A stretch of 64,000 bases of DNA. Origin: Cupriavidus nantongensis. GTDB lineage: Bacteria; Pseudomonadota; Gammaproteobacteria; Burkholderiales; Burkholderiaceae. The position numbers and the translations under genes were made by a program. The stretch spans positions 4,119,642-4,183,641 of the forward strand of contig NZ_CP014844.1 of assembly GCF_001598055.1 (NCBI RefSeq), read 5' to 3'. Under the pieces are notes generated by a model. That model did no database searches, was not told the origin of the DNA, and worked only from the letters and a program-made list of their open reading frames with translations. Below, piece after piece: positions 1 to 10,123 of the stretch (the first letter of the stretch is position 1; each line of letters opens with the position of its first letter).

Positions 1-953
1 CGCACCACGGTGTAGCGGGTGCGGATCTGCGAAACGATGCCGGTGTACTTGTCGACCGTGATCTGGTCGCCGAGCTTGACCGAGCGGTCCAGCAGGATGA
101 TGAAGCCGGAGATGTAATTGCTGGCGATCTTCTGCAAACCCAGCCCCAGGCCCACGCCCAGCGCGCCGCCGAAGACCGACAGCACGGTCAGGTCGATGCC
201 TACCAGCGACAAGCTCAGCAGCAGCGACACCAGCAGCAGCACGGCCTTGGAAATCCGCGTCAGCACCACCTTCAGGTTGCCGTCGAGGTTGGCCGAGCGC
301 ATCAGCCGCTCTTCCAGCCACGAGCCGAACCACAGCGCCACCAGCACCGTCAGCAGGATCCAGACCACCGCCATCAGGGTCTCGGCCACGCTGATCTTCT
401 GCTTGCCGCCGATGGAGAAGCGCACGCTCTCCATCCAGCCCACCACGTCGCCGAGCACGCCCAGCACGTACAGGGCCATGCCGATCCACACCAGCGTGGT
501 CAGCACCTTCTCCACCAGCAGCAGCATGCCGTGCAGCTGGCCGCTGCCGGACATTACGCGGCGCAGCACGTAGAAGGTGAAATTCAGCGCGGTGATGCCA
601 AACAGCGGCACCAGCGCCAGCCGCAGCACGCTGACCGGGATCAGTGGCGCCAGCGCGAAGCGGGCTACCAGCACCAGCGCCCAGCCGGCCAGCGGGAACA
701 TGGCGCGTTCCAGGCTGGCGGCGGCGAAGCGCACCGAAAAGCTCGAGCCTTCGTAGCGCGCCTCCAGCCGCCGCACCACGAACCGCGCCAGCGGCCACGC
801 CACCAGCAGGCAGCCGGCCAGCACCAGCAGTTGCCAGAAGAAGCCGGGGCCGCCCGCGTCGCGGACCAGGTCGTCCAGCATCTTGCCGAACATCGAATGC
901 GAGGCTTTCAGGTCCTTCAGGCCGCCGAGGTCGGACAGGGTTTCACCGTTCAT
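1..953 (-). CDS. MscS-family mechanosensitive channel (C-terminus cut by window edge)
   Basis: Inner-membrane channel of the MscS family, which opens under membrane tension to release solutes. From ATG at 953, 317 codons are visible: an N-terminal region with several hydrophobic helices between about residues 38 and 250, then the glycine/alanine-rich pore helix (GALGVGLGLGLQKIASN, about 268-284) and the start of the soluble beta domain (LLDRSVKLGDQITV). The long N-terminal part before the pore makes it larger than the minimal E. coli MscS. It begins 58 bp after the rsmB stop, so it is probably the last gene of a purN-rsmB-mscS transcript. The rest of the beta domain and the C-terminus lie outside the window. 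The family is clear; the subtype is not decidable. Confidence 0.9.
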   Translation of the reverse strand, partial: MNGETLSDLGGLKDLKASHSMFGKMLDDLVRDAGGPGFFWQLLVLAGCLLVAWPLARFVVRRLEARYEGSSFSVRFAAASLERAMFPLAGWALVLVARFALAPLIPVSVLRLALVPLFGITALNFTFYVLRRVMSGSGQLHGMLLLVEKVLTTLVWIGMALYVLGVLGDVVGWMESVRFSIGGKQKISVAETLMAVVWILLTVLVALWFGSWLEERLMRSANLDGNLKVVLTRISKAVLLLVSLLLSLSLVGIDLTVLSVFGGALGVGLGLGLQKIASNYISGFIILLDRSVKLGDQITVDKYTGIVSQIRTRYTVV

Positions 954-1011
954 GGTGCAGATTCAGTGTGGGCCGCCCGCGCGCGGCGGACGGCGCGGCT
1001 GCAAACCGCGG

Positions 1012-2424
1012 TCAGCTGGTGCGCTCCAGCACCGCGGCAAAGAAGCCATCGGTCTGGTGCAGGTGCGGATATAAGGCGAACATGCCGTTGTCCGGCAGGC
1101 CCGGCACTTCGATCTTCTGCTCGGCCAGCACTTCGGCGGCCGGCACCAGGCGGAAGTTAGGATGCGCGGCAAGGAAATCGCGCACGATCTGCTCGTTCTC
1201 GGCCTCCAGCACGCTGCAGGTCGCGTACACCACGCGGCCGCCGCCCTTCACCAGCCGCGCCGCGGAGTCCAGGATCGCGGTCTGCTTGGCGGTCAGCTCC
1301 AGCACCGACTCCGGCGATTGCCGCCACTTCAGGTCGGGATTGCGGCGCAGCGTGCCCAGGCCGCTGCACGGCGCATCGACCAGCACGCGGTCGGCCTTGC
1401 CGGCCAGGCGCTTGATCTTGGCGTCGCGTTCGGAGTCGATCAGCACCGGATGAACGTTCGACAGGCCGCTGCGCGCCAGCCGCGGCTTCAGGTTGGCCAG
1501 GCGCTTTTCCGATACGTCGAAGGCGTAGAGCCGGCCGGTCGAGCGCATCGCCGCGCCCAGCGCCAGGGTCTTGCCGCCCGCGCCGGCGCAGAAGTCGACC
1601 ACCATCTCGCCGCGCCGCGGCGCCACCAGGTTGCACAGCAGCTGGCTGCCTTCGTCCTGCACCTCGACCAGGCCGTTGACGAAGACCGGCAGCTGGTTCA
1701 GCGCCGGCTTGCCGGTCATGCGGATGCCGGCCGGCGCCATCGGCGTAGGCTCGGCGCCCAGGCCCGCGGCCTGCAGCTCGGCCAGCGCGGCCTCGCGGCT
1801 GGTCTTGCCGAGGTTGACGCGCAGGTCCAGCGGCGCCGGGCGCAGCCAGGCATCGCCCAGCGCCGCGGCAAAGGCCTCGCCATGCTGGCGCACCAGTTCG
1901 TCGTACAGCCACTCGGGCAGGTTGGCGCGCACGCGCGGCGCCAGGCTGGAGCGCTCGATCGTGGTCAGGCGATCCAGCCACTCGGCTTCATCGGGATACA
2001 GGAACGGCGACAGCGCATCGCGGCCCAGCGTTGCCGCCAGGCCCAGCAATGCCAGCCGACGCGAGGCCGCGCCGGTGCCGCTCTCGGCAAACTGGGCGAA
2101 CTCGACGCGCCGGCGCAGCACCGCGTAGATCGCTTCGGCAATGATGCCGCGCTCGCGGTGGCCGAGCTTGGGGTTTTCGCGGAAGTAGTAGCTGACCACC
2201 GCATCGGCGGGGCGCGCGAACAGCATCACCTTGCCCAGCAGGCGATCGATATGCTGGATGTGGGTGGCATGCAGCCCGCCATGCGTGCGCGTGGCAGCGC
2301 CGTTGGCGGCGCCAGCACTGCCGGCATGGGGCGACTTGCGGATCGGGCTGCTTTTGCCCTTGCTGCGCGCGGGGGCGCGGCCCTCGCCGCGCGGGGAACG
2401 GTTTCCTGCCTGGGTACGGCTCAT
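1012..2424 (-). CDS. rsmB: 16S rRNA (cytosine-5)-methyltransferase, RsmB/NOP family
   Basis: SAM-dependent RNA m5C methyltransferase, by similarity the RsmB type acting on 16S rRNA. In the 470-residue protein the SAM-binding motif VDFCAGAGGKT is at about 276-286, DAPCSG with its cysteine near 353, and the catalytic ATCS motif with its cysteine near 403; both cysteines are present. The first 50 or so residues are a basic, low-complexity tail. The ATG at 2424 overlaps the purN stop (ATGA), so the two are translationally coupled. The NusB-like RNA-binding domain of classical RsmB is only partly recognisable, so another member of the RsmB/NOP family is possible. Confidence 0.9.
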   Translation of the reverse strand: MSRTQAGNRSPRGEGRAPARSKGKSSPIRKSPHAGSAGAANGAATRTHGGLHATHIQHIDRLLGKVMLFARPADAVVSYYFRENPKLGHRERGIIAEAIYAVLRRRVEFAQFAESGTGAASRRLALLGLAATLGRDALSPFLYPDEAEWLDRLTTIERSSLAPRVRANLPEWLYDELVRQHGEAFAAALGDAWLRPAPLDLRVNLGKTSREAALAELQAAGLGAEPTPMAPAGIRMTGKPALNQLPVFVNGLVEVQDEGSQLLCNLVAPRRGEMVVDFCAGAGGKTLALGAAMRSTGRLYAFDVSEKRLANLKPRLARSGLSNVHPVLIDSERDAKIKRLAGKADRVLVDAPCSGLGTLRRNPDLKWRQSPESVLELTAKQTAILDSAARLVKGGGRVVYATCSVLEAENEQIVRDFLAAHPNFRLVPAAEVLAEQKIEVPGLPDNGMFALYPHLHQTDGFFAAVLERTS

Positions 2425-3089
2425 GCCTGGACTCCTGCCGCCGGGGTCGCGGCGGAGATGGCCATCAGCAATTGCGGTTCGGCCGGGTTGATAACATTGA
2501 CTACGCCGTTCTGCAGCTGCAGCCGGTCCTCGACGAACCACTGCACGGCGCGGGGGTAAATCACGTGCTCGCACGCAAGCAGGCGCTCGGCCAGGGTCGC
2601 GGGCGTGTCGGCCGGCAGCACGTCGAGCGCGGCCTGGATCACGATCGGGCCATGGTCCAGCTCCGGGGTCACGAAATGCACGGTCGCGCCATGCAGCTTG
2701 ACACCGGCATCCAGCGCCTGCTGGTGGGTATTCAGGCCGGGGAAGCACGGCAGCAGCGACGGATGGATATTCAGCAGCCGGCCCGCGTAGCGGTCGACAA
2801 AGCCGGGCGTGAGTATACGCATGAAACCGGCCAGCACCACCAGGTCGGGGGCATGGGCGTCGATGGCTTCGGCCAGCGCCGCGTCGAAGGCGGCGCGGTC
2901 GGGGTACCGGCGATGGTCGACCACGCCGGTTTCGATGCCTTGCTGGCGCGCAAACTGCAGGCCCGCGGCGTCCGGCCGGTTCGACAGCACCGCCGCCACA
3001 CGGGCGGGCCAGCCGCCGTCCGCGCAGGCACGGACGATGGCTTCCATATTGGAGCCTCGCCCGGAAATCAAGATGACAATTTTTTTCAT
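2421..3089 (-). CDS. purN: phosphoribosylglycinamide formyltransferase (GART)
   Basis: Transfers the formyl group of 10-formyl-THF to glycinamide ribonucleotide, the third step of de novo purine synthesis; cytosolic. The 222-residue protein starts with the phosphate-binding loop ILISGRGSNM and keeps the catalytic set N107 and H109 (NIHPSLLP) and D145 (ELDHGP). Length is about 10 residues over the usual 210-215. It is the first gene of a unit with rsmB, overlapping it by 4 bp. A TAGAAT hexamer ends only 6 nt before the ATG, so the mRNA may have almost no leader. Confidence 0.96.
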   Translation of the reverse strand: MKKIVILISGRGSNMEAIVRACADGGWPARVAAVLSNRPDAAGLQFARQQGIETGVVDHRRYPDRAAFDAALAEAIDAHAPDLVVLAGFMRILTPGFVDRYAGRLLNIHPSLLPCFPGLNTHQQALDAGVKLHGATVHFVTPELDHGPIVIQAALDVLPADTPATLAERLLACEHVIYPRAVQWFVEDRLQLQNGVVNVINPAEPQLLMAISAATPAAGVQA

Positions 3090-3095
3090 CGCGCA

Positions 3096-3101
3096 ATTCT
3101 A
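3096..3101 (-). promoter_or_regulatory. putative -10 element of purN
   Basis: On the minus strand the hexamer TAGAAT is followed by TGCGCG and then the purN ATG. The expected transcription start would fall on or next to the start codon. No good -35 hexamer is visible 16-18 bp upstream. Confidence 0.5.
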
Positions 3102-3219
3102 CCAAGGCAAGGCGCTAAACTCCGGTAAAGCCAGACCAGTACGTGCTTAATTCACGAGATCCGGACAGGCGCCGATTAACTGGCCTGTGGTAGCGAAGCC
3201 GTATAACCCGATTGATGGA

Positions 3220-3248
3220 TTGTGACGCTTCGCCCCCTCTGCTAGAGT
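3220..3248 (+). promoter_or_regulatory. sigma70-type promoter of the LuxR regulator gene
   Basis: TTGTGA (3220-3225) and TAGAGT (3243-3248) are separated by exactly 17 bp, a good -35/-10 pair. The expected start near 3255 leaves a leader of about 88 nt before the ATG at 3343. Confidence 0.6.
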
Positions 3249-3270
3249 GGGCCCTACGTCCACGCGCCAT

Positions 3271-3289
3271 TCCTGTGCATGACACAGGA
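3271..3289 (+). promoter_or_regulatory. palindrome in the leader of the LuxR regulator gene
   Basis: TCCTGTG and CACAGGA are perfect 7-bp arms around CATGA, immediately followed by the palindrome CTCCGGAG. It lies about 15-35 bp downstream of the predicted transcription start, a position suited to a repressor or autoregulatory site. The binder is unknown. Confidence 0.45.
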
Positions 3290-3342
3290 TCTCCGGAGAG
3301 GTGACAACAAGGACGAAACGGGATATTTGAACGGGAATTCGC

Positions 3343-4002
3343 ATGTCGAACGCTGCACCGACGTTGTTGGTGGTCGATGATCATCCTATGGCCTTGTCAG
3401 GGACCACCGCCTTCCTGGCCGAAGTCATGCCGGATGTGGCAGTCCATGCCGCCGGCAGCGCCCGCGAGGCCCTGGCCAGCCTGCAGCAAGGCTTGCGCCC
3501 CGATATCGTGCTGCTCGATATCTGGCTGAACGATGGTACCGGCTTCGATGCCATGCAGACCTTCAAGACCGTCATCCCGGGCGCGCGCTTTATCTTCATG
3601 TCGGCCGAGGCCACCCCCGAAATCGTCGGCCGCGCCCGCGCGCTGTCGGCATGCGGCTTCGTCGGCAAGCACCTCGACGCCAATGCCTTCACCGCCGCGG
3701 TGCGCAAGGTGCTGGCCGGCGACACCGCCTTCCCCACCGATGAAGCCCTCAACGGGCGCGCGCAGTCGTTCGGCCCGGCCCACGGCATTCCGGTCACGCC
3801 CGCCGAACTGGGCCTGACGCCGCGCCAGGGTTCGGTGCTGGCGCTGGTGCTCGAAGGCCTGCCCAACAAGGTGATCGCGCGGCGGCTGGGGCTGACCGAG
3901 AACACCGTCAAGGAACACGTGTCTGCGATCCTGCAGCGCCTGGGCGTGCGCACCCGCATGCAGGTGATGTCGCGCATGGAACGGTTCCGGCTGCGCCAGT
4001 AA
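3343..4002 (+). CDS. LuxR/NarL-type response regulator
   Basis: Two-component transcription regulator of 219 residues. The receiver domain (about 7-125) has the acidic pair D12/D13 and the phosphorylation site D59 (DIVLLDIWL). The C-terminal LuxR-type helix-turn-helix (about 155-215) includes LTPRQGSVLALVLEGL and NKVIARRLGLTENTVKEHVS. It ends 45 bp before the convergent end of a hybrid sensor kinase, the obvious candidate partner, although convergent genes are not co-transcribed. Its own promoter and a leader palindrome are visible. Target genes cannot be told from the sequence. Confidence 0.93.
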   Translation: MSNAAPTLLVVDDHPMALSGTTAFLAEVMPDVAVHAAGSAREALASLQQGLRPDIVLLDIWLNDGTGFDAMQTFKTVIPGARFIFMSAEATPEIVGRARALSACGFVGKHLDANAFTAAVRKVLAGDTAFPTDEALNGRAQSFGPAHGIPVTPAELGLTPRQGSVLALVLEGLPNKVIARRLGLTENTVKEHVSAILQRLGVRTRMQVMSRMERFRLRQ

Positions 4003-4047
4003 GGTCAGCCGCCCTCCCCGCTCGCCAGGGCGCGCCGGCCGCTGGCC

Positions 4048-5895
4048 TCAGGCCGGCCGCAGCCAGCGCCGCAGCAGCATCCGCAGCGAGGCCGGGTCCA
4101 CCGGCTTGGGCAGCACGAAATAACCCGCCTCCTCCGCCGCCGCCAGCGCCGCAGACTTCAGGTCGCCGGTCAGCAAGGCGCTGCGCGCCTGCGGCTGCGT
4201 GTTCTGCCAGCGCTCGAGCAGGTCCAGGCCGTTCTCGCTGCCGGGCAGGCGCAGGTCGCAGAAGATGATGTCCGGGCGCAGCCCCTGCGCGAACAGCTTG
4301 TCGGCCTCGGCACCGTGCGCGGCGCAGGCGACGCGGATGCCCCAGGCCTCCATCAGCGCGATCCACGCCTTGCGGATCTGGCTGTCGTCGTCGACCACCA
4401 GCACCGTGCCCTGCAGGCGATCGGGCTTGGCCTCCTCGGCCTGCGCCATGGCGCGCATCTCGCGCACGCTGGCCACGGTCTCGGCCGGCACCGGCGCCAG
4501 CGCGAACCAGAACACCGAGCCCTTGCCCGGCACCGAACGCACGCCATAGGTGCCGCGCATCAGCCGCACGCATTCCTTGAAGATCGCCAGCCCCAGGCCC
4601 AGGCCCTGCGACGGGTCGCGCTGCGGGTTGTGGACCTGGTAGTAGGGCGAGAAGATGTCCGGCAGATGCTCGGGCGTGACGCCGGCGCCGGTGTCCCAGA
4701 CCTCCAGCCGCACGTTCTTGCGGCGCTGGCGCGCGGTGATCAGCACGCCGCCGCGCTGGGTGTAGCGCAGCGCGTTCTGCACCAGGTTGAACAAGGCCCG
4801 GCGCAGCAGCACCGGCTCGGCCATCGCGTACAGTTCGTCCGGCACGCGCGGGGTCAGGGTCAGCCCGCTTTCGCGCGCGTCGGCGGCAAACTGGCTCATC
4901 ACGTCGCGGATCAGCGCGCCCAGCTCGCACGGCTCCAGCGTCGGCAGGACCTTGCGCCCTTCCAGCTTGGACAGGTCCAGCAGCGAGCGGAACAGCAGGT
5001 CGATGGTCTGGGTGCCCGCGGCCACCTGCTCCACCAGCGGATGCAGCGCGCTCGACTGGTTGCGCGCGCGCAGCGCCTCGACCAGCATTACCAGCGCATG
5101 CACCGGCTGGCGCAGGTCATGGCTGGCCGCGGCCAGGAAGCGCGATTTTTCTTCGCTGGCGTGCAGCGCCCGCTCTTTCTCGTCCTGGAACTGCTTGGCC
5201 AGGCGCCGGCTGTCGCCCTCCAGCTGGATCGCGCGCACCAGCGTCACCTGCAGGTTGAAGGCATGGCGCGACAGCATCAGCGCGTAGATTGCCAGCAGGC
5301 CCTGCACATAGACGCCGTGGCCGGGGAAGGCGAACTCCGCCATCAGCAGGTTCGGCACCAGGATCGGCACGCCGGCATAGAGCAGGTTTGACGGCACCGG
5401 CGCCTGCGACACCGCGCCGCCGGCAAGCACGCCGAGGGTCAGCAGGTACAGCACGCTCGAGAACACCGGCGAGGCCGTATACAAATGCAGCAGCGCCGAA
5501 CTGCCCCAGGTCACGCCGGTCAGGAACGCGACCGCGCGCATGTTGTTCCACCACTTGTGCGTGTGCGCGGAACGGCTCATCAGGGCATGGTCGCGCTGGT
5601 AGCCAATGTAGAACCACAGGCCGCCAGTAGTCAGCAGCAGCATCACCGCGCACCAGCCCAGCAGCGCGGCGCGGCTGACGTCGTTCCAGAAACCGGCGGT
5701 GGTCAGCGCGGGCAGCAGCACCGAGGCGACGATGGCGGTTGGCGCGTTCTTGTGCACGATCGCCATCAGCTTGGCGCGCGTCTCGACGTCGAGCTGGGCG
5801 CTCGGCTGAGGCAGGCCCCTGGGCAGGAGCCGGGAAAAGAACCGATAGGTCAGCGCTTTCAACTGGGAATCAGGGATGGGCGTAAGGTCGGGCAT
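4048..5895 (-). CDS. membrane-bound hybrid sensor histidine kinase with C-terminal receiver
   Basis: Sensor kinase of 615 residues from the ATG at 5895. Residues about 50-225 hold six or seven hydrophobic helices and no periplasmic sensor domain. A HisKA segment follows with the phospho-accepting histidine H259 (AAASHDLRQPVHAL), then the ATPase domain (N-box NLVQNALRYT, DTGAGV, GLGLGLAIF), then a receiver with aspartates DDDSQ and phospho-acceptor D547 (DIIFCDLRLP). The domain order resembles RpfC/BarA-like hybrids without an Hpt domain. An upstream GTG-type start at 6042 would add 49 unconserved, Pro-rich residues overlapping the ribF leader, so I prefer 5895. Likely partner: the convergent LuxR regulator. 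Confidence 0.9.
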   Translation of the reverse strand: MPDLTPIPDSQLKALTYRFFSRLLPRGLPQPSAQLDVETRAKLMAIVHKNAPTAIVASVLLPALTTAGFWNDVSRAALLGWCAVMLLLTTGGLWFYIGYQRDHALMSRSAHTHKWWNNMRAVAFLTGVTWGSSALLHLYTASPVFSSVLYLLTLGVLAGGAVSQAPVPSNLLYAGVPILVPNLLMAEFAFPGHGVYVQGLLAIYALMLSRHAFNLQVTLVRAIQLEGDSRRLAKQFQDEKERALHASEEKSRFLAAASHDLRQPVHALVMLVEALRARNQSSALHPLVEQVAAGTQTIDLLFRSLLDLSKLEGRKVLPTLEPCELGALIRDVMSQFAADARESGLTLTPRVPDELYAMAEPVLLRRALFNLVQNALRYTQRGGVLITARQRRKNVRLEVWDTGAGVTPEHLPDIFSPYYQVHNPQRDPSQGLGLGLAIFKECVRLMRGTYGVRSVPGKGSVFWFALAPVPAETVASVREMRAMAQAEEAKPDRLQGTVLVVDDDSQIRKAWIALMEAWGIRVACAAHGAEADKLFAQGLRPDIIFCDLRLPGSENGLDLLERWQNTQPQARSALLTGDLKSAALAAAEEAGYFVLPKPVDPASLRMLLRRWLRPA

Positions 5896-6058
5896 GCCGC
5901 GCGGCGTGCCGCAGCGATCCCATGGGTGAGCCAAAGTGGCGCCTATCATGCCGCCTTTCGCGGCATCGCGCCATGGCGGGAGGGCCGGTTGCGGCACAAA
6001 AGCCGCAGCGCCAGGACCGGCCGGGGGCGGCAGCAGCGGCAAGCCGACCCATTCGCCT

Positions 6059-6064
6059 TATAAT
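6059..6064 (+). promoter_or_regulatory. consensus -10 element (TATAAT) before ribF
   Basis: A perfect TATAAT. It overlaps the ATG at 6063, so if this promoter is used that ATG cannot be translated from it and the GTG at 6099 becomes the better start. No convincing -35 hexamer is seen. Confidence 0.55.
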
Positions 6065-6098
6065 GCTCGCTTTACCCGAATCGTTTCCCGCCGTCCCC

Positions 6099-7112
6099 GT
6101 GAAAGTCTTCCGCGGCCTGCCCAACGCCGAGAGCCGGGCGCCCTGCGCGCTCACCATCGGCAATTTCGACGGTGTGCATCGCGGCCACCAGTCGCTGCTC
6201 GCGCGTGCGCGGGCGGCGGCGGATGCGCGCGGCCTGCCGCTGTGCGTGATGACCTTCGAGCCGCATCCGCGCGAGTTCTTCACGCCGGACAAGGCCCCCA
6301 CCCGCATCGCGCTGCTGCGCGACAAGCTGGAAAGCCTGCGCCGCAACGGCGTCGACCGCGTGGTGGTGGAACACTTCAACGCCCACTTTGCCAGCCAGTC
6401 GCCGCAGGAATTCGTCGAGAACGTGCTCTGGCATGGCCTGCACACCCGCTGGCTGCTGGTCGGCGACGATTTCCGCTTCGGCGCCAAGCGCGCCGGCGAT
6501 TTTGCCTACCTGCAGGAGGCCGGACGCCGCTACGGCTTCGATGTCGAGCAGATGGGCTCGGTGTCCGAGGGCGGCATCCGCATCTCGAGCTCGGCGGTGC
6601 GCCAGGCGCTGGCCGATGGCGACCTGGAGCACGCGCGGCGGCTGCTGGGGCACGGCTACGCCATCAGCGGCCATGTGATCCACGGCCGCAAGCTGGGCCG
6701 CGACCTCGGTTTCCCGACGCTGAACCTGCGCATCTCGCACAAGCGGCCCGCGGTCAGCGGCATCTTCGTGGTGCAGGTGCACGGCATCGCCGACCATCCG
6801 CTGCCGGGCGTGGCCAGCATCGGCGTGCGCCCCACCATCGAGGACGCCGGCCGGGTGCTGCTCGAAGTCCACCTGTTCGATTTCAATGAAAGCCTGTACG
6901 GCAAGCTGGTGCGGGTCGAATTCATGAAGAAGCTGCGCGACGAGGCGCGCTTCGACTCCCTGGATGAACTCACCGCCGCGATCGCCAAGGACAGCGCCGA
7001 TGCGCGCGCCTTCTTCGGCCTGACGGTGCCGGGCGCCTCGGCAGGGGCGGTGGCAGCCGACGGCAGCGGCGGCCGCGATTTCGCCACCTCGGCCACCGAC
7101 CGAATTAGGTAG
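6099..7112 (+). CDS. ribF: bifunctional riboflavin kinase / FAD synthetase
   Basis: Makes FMN from riboflavin and FAD from FMN. The N-terminal nucleotidyltransferase half shows [12 protein letters not shown] and [10 protein letters not shown]; the C-terminal flavokinase half shows [15 protein letters not shown] and GVRPTIE. I start at the GTG at 6099 (337 aa, beginning MKVFRGLP) because the ATG at 6063 lies inside a TATAAT hexamer; the longer form would be 349 aa. The last 25 or so residues are a low-complexity Gly/Ala/Ser tail. It heads the ribF-ileS-lspA-coaBC-dut run, an order conserved in betaproteobacteria, with 119 bp to ileS. Confidence 0.94.
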   Translation: MKVFRGLPNAESRAPCALTIGNFDGVHRGHQSLLARARAAADARGLPLCVMTFEPHPREFFTPDKAPTRIALLRDKLESLRRNGVDRVVVEHFNAHFASQSPQEFVENVLWHGLHTRWLLVGDDFRFGAKRAGDFAYLQEAGRRYGFDVEQMGSVSEGGIRISSSAVRQALADGDLEHARRLLGHGYAISGHVIHGRKLGRDLGFPTLNLRISHKRPAVSGIFVVQVHGIADHPLPGVASIGVRPTIEDAGRVLLEVHLFDFNESLYGKLVRVEFMKKLRDEARFDSLDELTAAIAKDSADARAFFGLTVPGASAGAVAADGSGGRDFATSATDRIR

Positions 7113-7231
7113 CGGCCGGCGCCCCGCATCCCGCTGCGCGGGCCCGGTTCGCACGCCGCCTGCCCCAGTCTTCACGCGCGCCCGCCGGCCACTGCCGGCC
7201 GCGCGCCAACCGAATTGCCCTGAGAATCGAA

Positions 7232-10123
7232 ATGTCTGACGACAAACGCGCCAAGCCCGAGAAGAACAAGTATCCCGTCAACCTGCTCGACACGCCGTTC
7301 CCGATGCGTGGCGACCTGCCCAAGCGCGAGCCGCAGTGGGTCAAGCAGTGGCAGGACAAGCAGCTCTACAAGAAGATCCGCGCGGCGCGCAAGGGCGCGA
7401 AGAAGTTCGTGCTGCACGACGGCCCGCCGTATGCCAACGGCGATATCCATATCGGCCACGCCGTCAACAAGGTGCTCAAGGACATGATCATCAAGGCGCG
7501 CGGCCTGACCGGGCTCGACGCCGTCTACGTGCCGGGCTGGGACTGCCACGGCATGCCGATCGAGATCCAGATCGAGAAGAAGTTCGGCAAGGGCCTGCCG
7601 GTGCAGGAAGTCCAGGCCAAGGCGCGCGCGTACGCCACCGAGCAGATCAAGCGCCAGATGGTGGACTTCGAGCGCCTGGGCGTGCTGGGCGACTGGGACC
7701 ACCCCTACCTGACCATGAACTACAGCAACGAGGCCGACGAACTGCGCGCGCTCGGCAAGATCATGGAAAAGGGCTATGTGTTCCGCGGCCTGAAGCCGGT
7801 GAACTGGTGCTTCGACTGCGGCTCGGCGCTGGCCGAGGCCGAAGTCGAATACAAGGACAAGGTCGACCTGTCGATCGACGTGGGCTTTCCGTTCGCGGAA
7901 ACCGACAAGCTGGCGCACGCGTTCAAGGTGCCGGTCGAGCAGATCGACGCCAGGCCCGGCTGGATCGTGATCTGGACCACCACGCCGTGGACCATCCCGA
8001 GCAACCAGGCGCTGAACGTGCACCCCGAGGTGGAATACGCGCTGGTCGACACCCCGCGCGGCCACCTGATCCTGGCCACCGAGCGGGTCGAGGAACAACT
8101 GAAGGTCTATGGCCTGGAAGGCAAGGTCGTCGCCACGGCCACCGGTGCTGCGCTGTCGGAAATCCGCTTCCATCACCCGCTGGCCAGGATGGACGCCGGC
8201 TATGACCGCCTGTCGCCGATCTACCTGGGCGACTACGTCACCACCGACACCGGCTCGGGCATCGTGCACTCGGCCCCCGCCTATGGCGTGGAAGACTTCC
8301 AGTCGTGCAAGGCGCATGGCATGGCGGATGCGGACATCATCAGCCCGGTGATGGGCAACGGCGTCTACGCCGCCACGCTGCCGCTGTTCGGCGGCTTGTC
8401 GATCTGGGATGCCAACCCCAAGATCGTCGATGCGCTGCAGGAATCGGGCAACCTGTTCAACTCGCACAAGTACACCCACAGCTACATGCACTGCTGGCGC
8501 CACAAGACGCCGATCATCTACCGCGCCACCTCGCAGTGGTTCGCGGGCATGGACGTGGACCCGACCGAGGAAAACGGCAAGCCCGTGCCGACGCTGCGCG
8601 AGACCGCGCTGGCCGGCATCGAGGCGACCGAGTTCTATCCGTCGTGGGGCAAGCAGCGCCTGCACAACATGATCGCCCACCGCCCGGACTGGACCCTGTC
8701 GCGCCAGCGCCAGTGGGGTGTGCCGATGGCGTTCTTCGTGCACAAGGAAACCGGCGCGCTGCATCCGCGCACGCCTGAACTGCTGGAAGCGATCGCCAAA
8801 CGCGTCGAGCAGCACGGCATCGAAGCCTGGCAGACGCTGGACCCGGCCGAGTTGCTGGGCGACGAGGCCAGCCAGTATGAAAAGAACCGCGACACGCTCG
8901 ACGTCTGGTTCGATTCCGGCACCACGCACTGGACCGTGATCCGCGGCTCGCACCGCGACGACCTGTACGATGCGGCCGCCGACGAGACCGACGGCCGTCT
9001 GGCCGACCTGTACCTGGAAGGCTCGGACCAGCATCGCGGCTGGTTCCACTCGTCGCTGCTGACCGCGTCGATGCTGTACGGCAAGCCGCCCTACAAGGCG
9101 CTGCTGACGCACGGCTTCACCGTCGACGGCGAAGGCCGCAAGATGTCCAAGTCGGTCGGCAATACCGTGTCGCCGCAGGACATCGCAAACAAGATGGGCG
9201 CCGAGATCATCCGCCTGTGGGTGGCCTCGACCGATTACTCCGGCGAGCTGTCGATCTCGGACGAGATCCTCAAGCGCGTGGTGGAAGGCTATCGCCGCAT
9301 CCGCAATACGCTGCGGTTCCTGCTGTCGAACCTGTCCGACTACGACCACGGCAAACACGCGCTGCCGGCGGCCGAGTGGCTGGAGATCGACCGCTACGCC
9401 GTGGCGCTGACCGCGCAGCTGCAGAAGGAAGTGCTGTCGCACTACGAGGCCTACGAATTCCACCCGGTGGTGGCCAAGCTGCAGACCTTCTGCTCCGAGG
9501 ACCTGGGCGGCTTCTACCTCGACGTGCTGAAGGACCGCCTCTACACCACCGCGCCGGACTCGAAGGCGCGCCGCGCCGCGCAGAACGCGCTGTATCACAT
9601 CACCCAGGCGATGCTGCACTGGATGGCGCCGTTCCTGTCGTTCACCGCCGAGGAAGCGTGGCAGGTGTTCGCCCATGGCACCGAGCACACCGACACCATC
9701 TTCACCAGCACCTATTACGCCGTGCCGGAAGTCGACGACGCCGACGACCTGCTGCAGAAATGGCATACGCTGCGCGAAGTGCGCGCCGAGGTCACGCGGC
9801 AGCTGGAAGCGGTGCGCGTGGAAGGCGAGATCGGTTCGTCGCTGCAGGCCGAGCTGACCATCCAGGCCGGCGGTCCGGTGCTGGCGGCGCTGCAAAGCCT
9901 GGGCGACGACCTGCGCTTCGTGCTGCTGACCTCGTCGGCCAAGGTCGCGCCCGCGCCCGAGGCCGGCGACCTGCTGGTGACGGTAACGCCGTCGGCGCAT
10001 GCCAAGTGCGAGCGCTGCTGGCACTACCGCGCCGACGTCGGCCACAACCCCGACCACCCCACCCTCTGCGGCCGCTGCGACAGCAACCTGTTCGGCGCCG
10101 GCGAACACAGGAGCCATGCCTGA
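7232..10123 (+). CDS. ileS: isoleucyl-tRNA synthetase
   Basis: Charges tRNA-Ile and edits misactivated valine. The 963-residue class I synthetase has HIGH at 73-76 ([10 protein letters not shown]), KMSKS at 637-641, the intervening editing domain, and a C-terminal zinc-binding segment (CERCWHY and CGRCDSNL, about 928-950). This is the usual bacterial type with the C-terminal zinc finger. Its TGA shares one base with the lspA ATG, so the two are translationally coupled. Confidence 0.98.
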   Translation: MSDDKRAKPEKNKYPVNLLDTPFPMRGDLPKREPQWVKQWQDKQLYKKIRAARKGAKKFVLHDGPPYANGDIHIGHAVNKVLKDMIIKARGLTGLDAVYVPGWDCHGMPIEIQIEKKFGKGLPVQEVQAKARAYATEQIKRQMVDFERLGVLGDWDHPYLTMNYSNEADELRALGKIMEKGYVFRGLKPVNWCFDCGSALAEAEVEYKDKVDLSIDVGFPFAETDKLAHAFKVPVEQIDARPGWIVIWTTTPWTIPSNQALNVHPEVEYALVDTPRGHLILATERVEEQLKVYGLEGKVVATATGAALSEIRFHHPLARMDAGYDRLSPIYLGDYVTTDTGSGIVHSAPAYGVEDFQSCKAHGMADADIISPVMGNGVYAATLPLFGGLSIWDANPKIVDALQESGNLFNSHKYTHSYMHCWRHKTPIIYRATSQWFAGMDVDPTEENGKPVPTLRETALAGIEATEFYPSWGKQRLHNMIAHRPDWTLSRQRQWGVPMAFFVHKETGALHPRTPELLEAIAKRVEQHGIEAWQTLDPAELLGDEASQYEKNRDTLDVWFDSGTTHWTVIRGSHRDDLYDAAADETDGRLADLYLEGSDQHRGWFHSSLLTASMLYGKPPYKALLTHGFTVDGEGRKMSKSVGNTVSPQDIANKMGAEIIRLWVASTDYSGELSISDEILKRVVEGYRRIRNTLRFLLSNLSDYDHGKHALPAAEWLEIDRYAVALTAQLQKEVLSHYEAYEFHPVVAKLQTFCSEDLGGFYLDVLKDRLYTTAPDSKARRAAQNALYHITQAMLHWMAPFLSFTAEEAWQVFAHGTEHTDTIFTSTYYAVPEVDDADDLLQKWHTLREVRAEVTRQLEAVRVEGEIGSSLQAELTIQAGGPVLAALQSLGDDLRFVLLTSSAKVAPAPEAGDLLVTVTPSAHAKCERCWHYRADVGHNPDHPTLCGRCDSNLFGAGEHRSHA

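Noticed and set aside
6065..6098. FMN riboswitch before ribF
   Set aside because: The gap from the -10 box to the start is only about 35 nt and shows none of the conserved RFN-element sequences.
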